A DNA stretch of 64,000 bases from Apus apus (lineage: Eukaryota > Chordata > Aves > Apodiformes > Apodidae). The stretch is taken from NCBI RefSeq assembly GCF_020740795.1, contig NC_067285.1, forward strand, positions 90,727,152-90,791,151, given 5' to 3'. Below are positions 38,353 through 49,254 of the stretch, one piece after another. The position numbers and the translations under genes are program-made. Numbering within the stretch: the stretch's first letter is position 1; each line of letters opens with the position of its first letter. The notes below the pieces were generated by a model. The model was given only the letters and a program-made list of their open reading frames with translations. It did no database searches and was not told the DNA's origin.

Positions 38353-41305
38353 ATCATCACCCTGTGCAAGAATTTTAAAATGACAAAACACAAGTGATAT
38401 TTTAATTCCTTTGCTCTCAAGGGAATTTTAATGCTGTTACTCAGCTTCTGGCTGCATTTTTCCCAGCTCTTTTTTGCTCCTATTTGGTGCCCAGTTCCAA
38501 TGAGCTGCATGTCATCAGCCTCTTCTTGGCTTTTCACAGCACCCCTTGACTACAAGGTTTATTGCCAGTCTCATTTTCTCCCTATACCCAGCACACAGGC
38601 TGGTGGGACTGGCCCCTAGAGGTTCTCAGTGCCTTTGCATCAAAGGCAGTGGATACTAATATGTCTAGTTCCCCTTTTCAAGTAACTTCTCTATCTTAAA
38701 TATTTATAGACTGATAAACAGTCTGTGCATCAAAAGCTGGATGATGCTGAATATCCTCTTTCTTTCCTTACTCCCTCAAAAAAGAATCCTATTTAACATG
38801 GCAATAGTACTGCATATATCGTATAGTGGTATGTACTGGACAAAGAGGTCATGTGGTGCTGTATTAGCTGCAAATAAGCTATGGACCTAAGTCAAAGGCT
38901 GGTGAAATGTGGAAGAGGCTTTGGACATTACACTTGAGTTAATTTTTTACTAAATTAAGGATTGGATATTTGGCTCGGATATCAGCAGTGTGCTTAAGCA
39001 TGTGAATGGTCCCACTGAAAGGGGTAGAATTACCTGTGGACTTAATTATACGTTCATGGTTGAATAAAATTGTGCCTGGATCTGTTTTGCCATCCGTGGT
39101 TCCTAAATCAGACTTGTTGCTTAAAGTTTCCCAATGCTGCCATCTACAGAGCAACATAACAGAGAAGAAAACTGTTAAGAACATAAGATTGTGCACTGTC
39201 AACCCTGGATACAGTTCTAAATTAGCAATGTGCAGGTCTAAACAGATAAACCTGGAATCCTACCCAAGATTCTTAAGTATCTCTCAAAAATTTTCAAGGA
39301 TAACTCTATATATTAACTGCCAAAAATTCCACCTCTGGAAGGCTGCACAGATATGGCAGGAACTTGTTAATTCAAATTAAATAATTTGCTCAGTAGACTG
39401 CTGACTTATCGGGAAGAGCAGCAGTGGAAACAGCCAGTCACAGGTTTCTTTCACATTGGGCATAAAACACAAAACAGGCCTCACAAGCTCTTCAGGGGTA
39501 AATTCAGGAAAAACACAAAGAGTTTTAGATGAGAAATGGAGGGGGTCAAAAGCTAATTAAATTAAGGAGAATGCACAGGAAATCAAGGAAAGGTAACAGT
39601 TCCAAATGGAGCTACAGATTTAAGAGAAAAATAGAAAGAGGGGAAAACAAGCAGAGACAAGACACAAAATGAACCTCACTTCAGATAGGATGTGATCAAG
39701 AGAAAATACTGATTTATCAGAGAGCATCTTCTCCTGAAAGCAATATGTTTTGTTTCATAGCAGTCTAAAAAAAAGCCTAGAGACATTTACACCTCTTAGT
39801 CTGAACGCTTCTGCTACAGTGTGAAACAATGGGCAAAGATTAAAATTCAAAAATTTGCAGGTAGGTAAAACTAGCTGGGAAATATGCCTAAAAAGCATTT
39901 ACTTTGAGATTATACAGACCTGGTATGACTTTAGAACATCTTCAGTTTTTTCTATATTTATGGTTTATGCCATATGGTTTTGACTAGGCACATACACATT
40001 TTCATGTTTTGTGACTTTTCTTCTAAATGCAGTAACACATCTGTTGCAGCTGCGTTGTTAGTGTTGCAAAAGCTTCCATCTATTCAGCTAGTAGATCCTC
40101 ACCCGGTGTTCGAGACTTCCTTGATCAGAGGCAACCCTATCCCAACTCCTCTTCACCATCCCCAGCAACTCATCTTCCTCTTTCTACCCAGGCTGTTTTA
40201 GAATATAGCCCAGCTGTTTGACTAGTAGTTTTAGTGGGGTAAACCAGCCTTGTAGTGGTGCTATACATGAGTTGATTGATAACATTCATTCCTTAGTTGT
40301 TCTCTTTATTTCCATCCCTTGAATCTCTACCTGGGACCAGAACATGAAAAAACAAGAAAGGTCTGTCACAATCCTTTCCCTGTTTTTCCACAAGGCCAAA
40401 ATTATTCAACTTTTGCCTTTCAGAAGATGGCCAGGTTAGAAGCTTGAGCAAAGACTGAAAAAATGTATGAAGCACTAAAATAACTTCAGTAGCACTAGAC
40501 ATTCATATTTCTAAATTTAAAACAAACAAAAAAACCAACTACACAACAAAACAGGAACAAAATCAGAAACATTTGACTGCTGTAATCACTATAAAAATAC
40601 AGTGGTATCTCAGAGATACTTTCAGGTTGCTTCAGCATTGACTGCCTGCCTGTGTAACTGTATACAGGCACAGTTAAAGCAGGTCCCATTGGCAATGGCC
40701 TAAAAGGCTTAAAAAGTGTCCCCTGCAGAATCACAGCATGCTCCCCCAGGTATAGCATACAGCTGACCTGGCTCTCCCCTCTCTGCTGTCCCCTATTGCT
40801 CCTTGCATCCTCTGGTGCTCATGCCACATGCATTTCCTCCACTGCAGGCTTGGTTGCTAAGCAGCCTGAGCCACAGACATGGTTCCAAGCCTGCAATGGA
40901 GTAGGAGGCTGCAGCAGAGATGACCCAGGAGCCTTCCTCCACCCTGTGACAACATCCAGCAACAGGCAGAGTAAGATGCTGTTGAAAAGTACAGTGACAC
41001 CTAACAGACCGTATCTTGATGGGTAACTATCACCTCCCTGCTAACATAAACTGGAAGAGACTGATTTTCAGAACTGAAGTACTCTGAGGTTTAGCTGACC
41101 CTCAGATTTTCATTTAAAATGTATAGCAACTTCTGCTATCAGGTAGTTGTATAAGCATAAACAAGGCCCAATACCAAACACCTTCAGGCCATATGTGGCT
41201 TTAATCAAAGCTTGTATCTTGAATTACCCTTCAAAAAAGCCCAGAAGCCAGGAACAGTTAGATGCATACACAGATCACCAGCAATCACTTCAGAACATTA
41301 ATTAC
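38353..41305. other. Intergenic DNA between CR1 and solo LTR
   Basis: No gene seen. It contains a possible small CR1 remnant at about 38590-38625 and otherwise AT-rich unique-looking sequence. Open frames on either strand (for example 39006-39380) have no splice or homology support. Confidence 0.55.
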
Positions 41306-42072
41306 TGTCCTGGTTTGAGTCAGGATGAGGCCAATTTTCTTTTGATTTTTTTTTTTCTTCAGTGAACTCTCTTGTAAGCAGCACACTTGCTGCAAGTAGC
41401 AAGTTTTCCAGCTAGTGGACTGATAAGGCCCAAATGTTTATAGTTACTGCAGAAAGACCAAGGACACTGCTCTGCTTGGTGAATTTGCTGCTTTGGACAC
41501 TAAAGGAGCAGAAGTATCTTATCTACCACCCTCCCATAGGGAGGAGCGGACTGGAGTTGGAGAGGACAGACAGCAAAATTGGCTAACCAAAATATTCCAT
41601 CCATATATACACATCACACTGGGTATAAATTCAAGGATCATAGAAGTCAAGCCCCTTTTCCTTCTCTTCCATCCATGGCCAGTGTCCAGGGAGGACTCCA
41701 TCTATCCATCACCATTGATCCCTAGGCCCATGCATCCCTGACCCTCATCACTCTCCCCTCAGCTCCTGTCTGCTCTGGGCCTCTCTCCATCAGCTCCAGG
41801 ACTTTTCAGAACTGCTCACAGCTTAGGAGGTACCATGAGAGTTGCTGGAGACTGGGGGAAGTTGACAGGGGCTTTGCACATTCCTGAATGTAACCGTATA
41901 GATTTGTACATATTTTATCATCAGTATTTAATTAAAGCTGTGCAGTTCAGTTTTCAAGACAGAAAGTCTCCTTCATGATCTCTCTCCTTTCCCTATGTGG
42001 GTGGGAGGGGGAAGGGACTGAGAACATTGTTGCCACTGGTTTCATTGCTGATCCCAAGTCAAACTGTTGACA
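41306..42072 (+). mobile_element. Solo LTR of an endogenous retrovirus
   Basis: The element begins TGTCCTGGTTTGAG, the typical opening of a family of avian ERV LTRs, and ends in GTTGACA at 42072, giving TG...CA ends and about 767 bp. Inside are a TATAAAT box (41624) and an ATTAAA polyadenylation signal (41931), in the order expected of U3-R-U5. The five flanking bases are ATTAC on the left and GTTAC on the right, a near-match consistent with an aged 5-bp target duplication. No gag, pol or env sequence adjoins it, so it is a solitary LTR left by recombination. It lies about 0.8 kb beyond the UCHL1 polyadenylation signal, on the opposite strand. Confidence 0.85.
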
Positions 42073-42619
42073 GTTACTCAGCACCAAACTATGTGTGTGT
42101 CAGGCAGGCACAGGGTGAAACATAATACATTAGAATAAAGGTCTGAGTTGAGGGGCATTTCATCCCTTCTCACGTACCTGAGGCTACCAGCAAGGAGCTA
42201 AACAGCAGCTAGTCTCAGGTAAGAAGAGTTTCCACAGGTCACAGACTTGAGGTCAAGGAATATATATTTAACATATTCCCCTTGAACCCAAAATTTCATC
42301 CTGCTGTTAAAAACACATGTAGTGTGGGTTTCTCCTTTTTCAGGTCACATAACCTCTCTCAAGGCTATTCTAACACTATGACAAATAAGCATACACTGGC
42401 TAGCCAAGGATTCCGTGCAGCAGATTTCTTTTAACCACAGGTAAGGTTCCAATACCATCTTCTGTAAGGGAACACACCACCAGCCAATTCAGTGAGCATT
42501 CTGTTGCTTGTAGCGTAACTAGAAATATCCTCCACTTAAGATCAGATGGCTTCAAGCTGACATGAGCATTCACTTATCACACCTTACCCCTCTAACTAAA
42601 ATAAATGTATTGAGGGTGG
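42073..42619. other. Intergenic, downstream of UCHL1
   Basis: Short stretch between the solo LTR and a CR1 fragment. Nothing recognisable. Confidence 0.5.
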
Positions 42620-42740
42620 TAAATTGCAGCTTCAGCATTTCAAACTGGACGCTAGGAAAAGCTTTACCAGAAGAGTAGCACTGGAACATGCCAGTGGTGC
42701 ATATCTCTATCCTTGGAGGCCTTCAGAACACTAGAAAAAC
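42620..42740 (+). mobile_element. CR1 3' UTR fragment, diverged
   Basis: The phrase from about 42640 (CAAACTGGACGCTAGGAAAA, then a CTTTACC...AGTAGCACTGGAAC segment, then CTTGGAGGCCTTCA) follows the order of the CR1 3' region. It has no 3' tail and is short, so it is only a remnant. Confidence 0.65.
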
Positions 42741-42878
42741 CTATTATCCTGCTAACCTGAGGCTGAATTTTTTGCTCAGAGGAGAGTTTTGAAAACAAGG
42801 TTTACAGAGGATGCCATATATAACTCCTGTTGGAGAAACAGTGATCACTTTACTCCATTCAGGCTTCCAGCAAAACAT

Positions 42879-42884
42879 TTTATT
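42879..42884 (-). terminator. UCHL1: UCHL1 polyadenylation signal AATAAA
   Basis: The first canonical AATAAA on the minus strand after the UCHL1 stop codon, 309 bases past it. It implies cleavage around 42855-42865 and a 3' UTR of about 0.33 kb. Confidence 0.75.
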
Positions 42885-43192
42885 CTCATTAAGGACAAGG
42901 AAATATCAACCAATAGCTCAATTAACATGATACAGATTAAACAAGCCCTGTTAAGCATTTTTGAATTAACATGTGAAAAAAGAGTCTGAAGACATCTGAT
43001 GTGTCCAAACTGTTCACATTAAAACTTGAGCTTATCCTTCAGCATAAGCTCAGCTGATGTTGCTCCTGTGTATAGCAAACAGTGGAAACAAGTTACCAGA
43101 ACAGCTGTGTTTAACAAGTACTGAAGCACTGGAGCTTAGACTGCATTTACTGGTGTGCTATTAGACTGCTTTCCTTGCATCTCCTCAGAGTC

Positions 43193-43279
43193 TCAGGCAG
43201 ACTTGCAGAAAGCCACAGCAGAAAAACGAACTTCTCCTTTTTCGCGTTCTGTGAATTGTCGGCAGATCTTAGCAGAATC
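43193..43279 (-). CDS. UCHL1: UCHL1 coding exon 9 and stop
   Basis: Twenty-eight codons from DSAKICRQF to VALCK-like VAFCKSA, then TGA at 43195-43193. Acceptor CAAG after a TCTTTC tract. The 3' UTR follows to about 42860. Confidence 0.95.
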   Translation of the reverse strand, partial: DSAKICRQFTEREKGEVRFSAVAFCKSA

Positions 43280-46200
43280 CTTGAAAGAAAGAACAGCTGC
43301 TTAGACTATCAGAATACACTTGCTGTAGAGACCAAGACTTTGCACTTCCCCTCTGGGTTCCACCAATTAAGTTACAAGCTCTTGTAGCACCAGTTAATAA
43401 ATACACTTCTCAGATACCTAGCTCTGTGGCACAATACTACCACACTGCCATGGTGTAAGAAGGACCAACTTGTACAGCACCTGGGTACAGCAGTGCATGC
43501 ACACCTCTCACCCTTTAAGAAACAAGCAGCAAGAGAAAAGCCTTACCTTCAACAGCAAGTCATCTGAGCTTGTGCCATGGTTTACAGGAAATGGCATACG
43601 CCCATCTGCAAAAGACAGTCCTATTATTCATTGTACTTAATACTCCTTCCTGAATTAGCAGAATGAAGACTAGGGGGCCCAAGAAACAAATACACACATG
43701 AAGATACTTGGGAGTTCAGAATAAGTCATCAACACATATCTTGAGTGAGACAGGGACAAAGTATTTCCAGCTCTACAGGAGAGGACATGCTTTACAAGTG
43801 GGCCTAGGCCTTTGGTGCAACCCATCTCCAATTTATATCTTCAAGATACCAATTATGTACTGGCTTTGAGAGCCTCAGTGAACAGCTAAAAATCATGAAG
43901 TACCTAGCCAGAGCCCCCAACACTGCTGTACAGTAGCCCAGTCCAACTCCAGAGTTCTCAGAACCTTACCCAATTCATACAGATGCCCATCCACATTGAC
44001 AAACAGGATGAAGTGGAAGTTCACACTGTTGTCCTCAACCTTAGGAGAGACCATTAGATAAATTTGTGTCCTGGTTTGAGCAATTTTAACCATTTGTTAC
44101 ACTGAAAAAAGCCTAGTACTGCGAACACTACTTATGACTAAAAAGGATGTCAACAACAAAGCAACAGCAAAATTCAGCTCAAGAGGTCTCTGCAAGACCT
44201 TTACAAGGTCAAGCACCAGAAATCCTAATATACAGACTTCCAGACCGAGTGTGAAACCAAATTTGCAGTCCAAGTTAGATGAAGAAACCTTGCACGAGTG
44301 TCTACCCACGAGTCACTCATTTCTCTTTCCTCGTGAGCTGTAACAGCTACCTGTCAATCAAAAATTTTTACTGGTCCACCACCTTCATTAACCCCTTCTC
44401 CCATGATTTTATACACTGGTATCTTACCCGACACTGTCCTTCTTGTGCAACTGAGTTGTGGACTTCTTGTATAGCCTTAAGAGAAAGCAGATACAGGTTA
44501 CTACATCCTTAAGTGCTTGTAGTTGTCAGCACTTTGGGCAGTTCATATACCTTGTTATTTGCAAAATGCTTAGCTCTCTCTTCAGGAGACAGATCAGCTG
44601 TTTCATCAAGAAACTTCTTCAGGGCAGACCCCGCATCTGCACAAGATGATCAAAGATCTTATTCAGAATAGGTAGAGTATCAGTTACAGTCCAGATGCAG
44701 CCCACAGTAATCAATGGTTGTTGCATTAACTACAAGTCATTGCATTCAGCCTGGAACCATCTCCAGCATAAGCTTAACTACCACTAGCTATTTATCCAGA
44801 AACTACACAAACAGCCAGAGTTAAGTGGTTCATGATATTCTGGATGTTTTTCTTAAAACTCAGTCTCAAGTGGGATTTAGCTTCCCTCTTTCCCCCCTTG
44901 CAGATTTGGCAGAGGTGTTCAGTCCTGTTATGAAGAAATTCAAGAATGGTGCTAGTTCTAAGGACACCTAAGTATCAACTAACAGTACATGGGTAGATGA
45001 AAAGTTGCCTCCCTGCCTTCAAATGAGCACAGTGCTTGTACATGCTAGGTTTACTTTGGTTTTCCAGAACATAAATTAGTAGTGCAGCACTAAGATGTGC
45101 TAAGTTCTAGTCTCACATGAAAGATGTGCTGCAGTATTTATTTCACTCATTGAGTGTGTTATTTCGGAGAAACCTTTCAAGAAGAGTAAAGCAAAACTAC
45201 TCATTTGGCCTTCCATATGTGTTTTCCTTTATGTAAGAAGGAAACCTGTAAAACCCAAGGGTTCAAATTCTCTTGGGATAATGAAAGTTAAGTTTTATTT
45301 TGCAATCTCTGGTCTTTGAAGAAAATATTCTCTGGACTCAAATGACAACTTGTTTTTGACAAGAACTTGCAATCCTATTTCCCAGGCAGTTTCCAGCCAC
45401 CAGTTGCCTAAGCTAGTTTTATATCCTTTTCTACAGAAGGGAACCATTAAAACTATTACCTCTGCAGGAAAAGCCTACTTACAGGCCCTCATCATCCTAT
45501 AGTACTTTCCCAGGACAAAAAAAAAAAAAAAGTCTGATTTACAGGCTACCCTGAGCAATTCTGTTTAGACAAAAGTGGCATGAAAAAGTGTTATCTCTTC
45601 AGTTAACACCATTAGCACAAATAGCTACTTCTGAAAATACATCCTAATTACAGACTTTGGCTAGTCCTACTATGCGTGCTTTTCCTCTTCCATCACTCAC
45701 TAGGATGGCACCTCTGCAGCTCCCAAACAGGAGTGAAAGTACAATCCCTTCTGCAATTCAAGCAGGAGGTAGACCACATGCCCCTCTCCCAGAGCTGAAA
45801 GATCCACTTAACAACTGTAACAATACATGCCTTAACTTGGCTTGCATGAAGCCCCAGGTGTCTCCTATAGCCCATACCCTCTAAATCTGAGTCATTAAAA
45901 AATGGAAATTCAAGGACTTTAGAACATTCATACTCACCAAGCTTCAGTTTGTCTTTATTATTGGCAACTGCATGTATCAGACCAATTGTTCCGCAGGAGT
46001 TACTGACTGACTGCTTCAGGAAATACACCTTGGAACTGATTTCTTGGTCCTTTATTTTCTCAGTCTGTTGTTTCCTGAAGTTCTCATGCTGTAGACATGT
46101 AACTGTTTTAAGAATTTCACCACAGTGAAACCTTTTTATTGTGCAAACTACTAGAAAAGTGAGTTGTGCAGGGGAATCAATACCACGACAAGACAAAGAT

Positions 46201-47816
46201 TTACCAGAAAGTCATCTTTGTGCCATGAGTCCAGTAAAGCATTGTATATCTATACTGGATGCAGGCCAAGTCTTAATGGACCACCTGCATGACGCAGTCA
46301 TATCCAAAGGCCTCTCCATTTGTTCTGTACAGTGAAAATAGCTTGGTATGGGAAATCATATCACAGACAGGCTCTTTTAAAACCTCACTCAATTGTTTTG
46401 GTCCATTTAATTGGACTACTCAGCATGTCTCTGCAATTGTTTGCCTGTGTACATTTAGGTTACTTTCATTCATGGAAACCCCCTCCCCCCATCAGTACAA
46501 TGGACGGACAAGAGTAAAATCTATCATTACTAAAAAGCAAAAATATTTCATTTAAGAACCTGTTATACAGATTTTATTTCAAAGTCCATCTCTTCCATCT
46601 ACCTGCTTACCATTGACTGGACTAAATGTATTAATCCTACAGAAGTAGTTTAGGCCTCTCCAGACGCAATGATTCAGCACCGTAACAGAACTGCTATTCC
46701 TCACACTCAAGAATGTCCATGTTTTTTCCTCAGTCTGATACACAAAGCAAAGTGTAAGAGGAGCACTGAAACAAGAGGCCTTGTTTTGTTGCTTAGTTCA
46801 TTTTAGTTTGGGCTATTTGGAGGCTGGGGTCAAGCACCCAGCATCTACCACCACCTACAACCCCAGTGCAAGTCAAACCCACTCCCAGCCATCTGATGCT
46901 TGAACAGATGACAGCTCCCAGCTGTCAGACAGCAGGCACAGACATTGCTTTTGACAATAGCCTGTTTTTTTCTCCTAGCTGGCCTACCTGGGCTGACAGC
47001 AGAAACCTCAGACAGCAAGAGCTCGATGCCTGAACCCTGCCCACCCAGCTGTTGCCTCCAGGGCTGCAGCCCAGGGGGCCTGTGAAGCAGAGCAGTCCAG
47101 GAGGGCCACAACAGCTGTCCCTGCAGGCGGCCCCACCCACCGCCTACCTGCTCGGTGAGGGGGAACAGCAGGAGCAGTGCGCAGGCGGGGGTCGGCACGG
47201 CGCTCAGCGCCTCCTCCTCGAAGCCCAGCACGTCCACGAAGCGCCAGCCGGGACCCACCCCCAGCCGGGTCAGCACCTGCACGGAGCACAGCGAGCGGGT
47301 GGCACGGCCGCGACCTCCACCCACCCGCACCGCTCGGGGGGACCCGCCTCCCCCCGCGCCCCGGTGACACAGCACAACGCGCGGGGCCGCGGCGCCACCT
47401 GCCGGACAGGCTGGGGCACCGCCGGCACCACCCGCCCGAGGGGGCCCCCGGGGAGGGCGCGGCCCCGGCATCGCTCCGCAGGTGCGGCCGCGCCCCGCGC
47501 AGAGCCGCGGCTCCGCTCCGGCCAGCGCTGCCCCGGCGAGGCGGGACGCCGAGAGACGGAGGGAGATGCGGCCGCCAGCAGCGGTCCAGCGCAGGGACTC
47601 ACTTTGTTCAGCATCTGGAAGACAACGCGGGGGGAGACGGATAAGTGACGGAGAAAGACGGCGCCCACCGCCCGCCCCATCCCATCCTTACGGCCCCATC
47701 CCATCCTTACGGCCCCATCCCATCCTTACGGCCCCCGGCCTCAGCCCCCTCCCCATCCCGCGGCCCCACTGTTCCTCGCTCACCTCGGGGTTGATCTCCA
47801 TCGGCTGCCAGGCCAT
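43193..47816 (-). CDS. UCHL1: UCHL1, ubiquitin C-terminal hydrolase L1 (complete, nine coding exons)
   Basis: UCHL1 (PGP9.5) is an abundant cytosolic neuronal and germline cysteine protease of the peptidase C12 family. It binds ubiquitin and cleaves small C-terminal adducts, helping to maintain free ubiquitin. Coding exons: 47784-47816, 47603-47614, 47148-47276, 45938-46088, 44551-44636, 44428-44475, 43970-44039, 43547-43605, 43193-43279. They total 675 bases: 224 residues plus TGA, against 223 in human. All introns start GT and end AG, and phases agree across every junction. Catalytic residues by position are Gln84, Cys90 ([11 protein letters not shown]), His162 (VNFHFILF) and Asp177, whose codon is split between exons 7 and 8. 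The C-terminus CKSA resembles human CKAA. UCHL3 was excluded by length and by the LNKVL and WRFVDVLG sequence. Confidence 0.97.
43547..43605 (-). CDS. UCHL1: UCHL1 coding exon 8
   Basis: Completes catalytic Asp177 and continues [19 protein letters not shown], closely matching human [19 protein letters not shown]. Acceptor TGCAG, donor GTAAGG, phase 0. Confidence 0.96.
43970..44039 (-). CDS. UCHL1: UCHL1 coding exon 7 with catalytic His162
   Basis: Encodes [13 protein letters not shown] through GHLYEL plus the first base of Asp177. It holds the catalytic His162. Compared with human VDDKVNFH there is one extra residue, which explains the 224-residue length. Acceptor CTAAG, donor GTAAGG. Confidence 0.95.
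44428..44475 (-). CDS. UCHL1: UCHL1 coding exon 6
   Basis: Sixteen codons, [16 protein letters not shown]; human has [16 protein letters not shown]. Acceptor TTAAG, donor GTAAGA. The intron between exons 5 and 6 is only 75 bp (44476-44550). Confidence 0.95.
44551..44636 (-). CDS. UCHL1: UCHL1 coding exon 5
   Basis: Eighty-six bases that, with the carried-over G, encode 29 residues from [10 protein letters not shown] to HFANNK. It corresponds to human EDGSVLKQFL...FEKNE, and is less conserved, as expected for the lid-proximal helical part. Acceptor TGCAG, donor GTATAT (weak). Confidence 0.94.
45519..45533. repeat. Poly(A) run in UCHL1 intron 4
   Basis: About 15 As on the plus strand, read as poly(T) in the direction of transcription. 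Not close to a splice site. Confidence 0.85.
45938..46088 (-). CDS. UCHL1: UCHL1 coding exon 4 with active-site Cys90
   Basis: Codes from HENFRK to DKLKL plus one base. It carries the oxyanion Gln84 and nucleophile Cys90 within [20 protein letters not shown]. Acceptor CTACAG, donor GTGAGT, ending in phase 1. Confidence 0.96.
47148..47276 (-). CDS. UCHL1: UCHL1 coding exon 3
   Basis: Forty-three codons from VLTRLG to FPLTEQ, including the conserved WRFVDVLG and [12 protein letters not shown] segments of the hydrolase core. Acceptor GCAG, donor GTAGGC. The exon lies in the CpG island. Confidence 0.96.
47603..47614 (-). CDS. UCHL1: UCHL1 coding exon 2, 12-nt microexon
   Basis: Only four codons (MLNK) between a CAG acceptor and a GTGAGT donor, phase 0 on both sides. 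Its peptide is the expected continuation of exon 1 and is required before the VLTRLG of exon 3. Confidence 0.93.
47675..47731. repeat. 3 x 19-bp perfect tandem repeat in UCHL1 intron 1
   Basis: Three identical copies of CCCCATCCCATCCTTACGG. On the transcribed (minus) strand each unit reads CCGTAAGGATGGGATGGGG, so each supplies a GTAAGG splice-donor-like word followed by G runs. It sits in the 169-bp intron between exon 1 and the 12-nt exon 2. Confidence 0.97.
47784..47816 (-). CDS. UCHL1: UCHL1 coding exon 1
   Basis: Eleven codons, [11 protein letters not shown], aligned to human MQLKPMEINPE. The ATG is followed by G (ATGG), the donor is GTGAGC at 47783, and the exon ends in phase 0. Confidence 0.95.
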
Positions 47817-47948
47817 GGCTGCAGGGCGGCTGGGAGCCGGGAAGAAGGCAAGCTGCGCTCCAGACACGACGATTACCCCCACAACAACAACAGCCGCACA
47901 GCCCCCCACTGCCGTCGACACTGCAGCGCGGAGCCGCCCACCCAGCAC

Positions 47949-47955
47949 TTATATA
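47949..47955 (-). promoter_or_regulatory. UCHL1: TATA box of UCHL1
   Basis: TATATAA on the minus strand, about 135 bases upstream of the ATG, surrounded by GC-rich sequence. It predicts a transcription start near 47920-47926 and a 5' UTR of about 105-110 bases. Confidence 0.7.
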
Positions 47956-48400
47956 GGGGCGGGCTCGCCCACTCCGCGCCTCGGCGGGGGGAGAGGGAGG
48001 AGCAGGGCACGACCAAAGCGCGAGGGGCGCTGCGGTGCCCAAAGGCCCGGGGGACGGGGGTGTCAGCGTGGTCGGGGGGCCGCGGGGCGCGGGAGAGCCC
48101 GGCTGGGGCTGAGGGGCGACGGGCGGCACTGCCCCGCCCCAAGCCCCGCTTCCTCCGCGGGAGCGGGGCGCAGCCGGCGGCAGGGAGGACCCCTGCCCCA
48201 CCTACGTCGTTGTGGCGAAAGTGCCAGAAGCGGCAGGGCCGGGGGGCGGCAGCGGCCTCTAGGGCTGCCCTGCCCCGCACTGCCCCTCGGCTCCCGCGGG
48301 CTGGGCCAGCGCTGTCGGCAGGGTCGGGCGACAGGCATCACCGCGGCAACAGGCTCCTCCAGCGCCGGCTGCCCGGCCCCAGCCCTCGGTTATCCTGCAA

Positions 48401-49254
48401 GTGTGTGTCTGCGTTCAGGTGCCTGAGCCCTCCCTCAGCAGTGGAACTCGCTGTGTGCGTATCACATAAGCTGTACCATGGTTCTGATACTCAGCATGAG
48501 CATTAGGTACTCGGTTTAAGATTTCAGTATGATTTTAAAACCACTTAAGTCACCTGTCTGCTGGTTTGCATCTTTGCAGTCTGAACCAATTCCCGATTCA
48601 GTTCAATGAAGCTGGTTATGCAACATCGGGCTGTTTATCTTTTATTCAGGACCTGACAGTTTCTCCACGCAGTGTCTTTGAACTAGAACATCTCTGAACA
48701 TGTAAACAAGACCAACCTACTTGAAATACTAGAAATCATGTGGAGTGCAAACAGCCCTTCAGAATTCACGGGTAAACAGCCAGATGGCAGCCTTGTGGAT
48801 AACTGAGAGATGCTTCACAGTGATCTTTCAAACAGTGCAAATACTGAACAAAATATTCAGCTGAATGTCTGTTATCTGTTTGGTTTTGATAATATTCTTA
48901 CTTTGGTTTTTCACACTGCTTCAAGATTATTTGGACCCCAGTGCAGCAAAATTTCTAAGTACCTGCCTAATTTCAAGCATTTTAAAATTATCCTTAGATC
49001 TGCTGCACTGTAAATTGGGAATCATTCACATCAGGTGGTTGCACATGTGCTTTTGAATTGAGACCTATGTATCAACCTTATTCAGTTTACAGCTAAGTCC
49101 TAGGAAAGGAGTTTAATCTTTGAAATATGGTCATAAAAGCTTCAAGATACAGTGTCACATTGGTTCTATTTGTAACAAGACTTAGTGAAAAAAAAGACAG
49201 AAGAGCAAGGAGGGGTTTGTGGTTTAGGTGCAAAGCTGGGATGTTTGCAGATAG
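48401..49254. other. Intergenic, upstream of UCHL1
   Basis: AT-rich sequence between the CpG island and a CR1 fragment. Nothing recognisable. Confidence 0.5.

Larger units (their letters stand above)
47040..48400 (-). promoter_or_regulatory. UCHL1: CpG island of UCHL1
   Basis: Dense CpG block of about 1.35 kb that covers the promoter and coding exons 1 to 3 and extends about 0.45 kb upstream of the TATA box. Long frames across it on both strands (for example 47482-48426) result from GC bias. No second gene with coding similarity starts from it, although divergent transcription is possible. Confidence 0.85.

Noticed and set aside
47820..48400. Divergent antisense RNA from the UCHL1 promoter
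   Set aside because: Such transcripts are known at this locus in mammals, but nothing in this sequence alone (exon structure or repeat) supports one here.
47482..48426. 314-codon open frame on the plus strand over the UCHL1 promoter
   Set aside because: It spans introns, repeat units and exons of UCHL1 in antisense; a GC-bias artefact.
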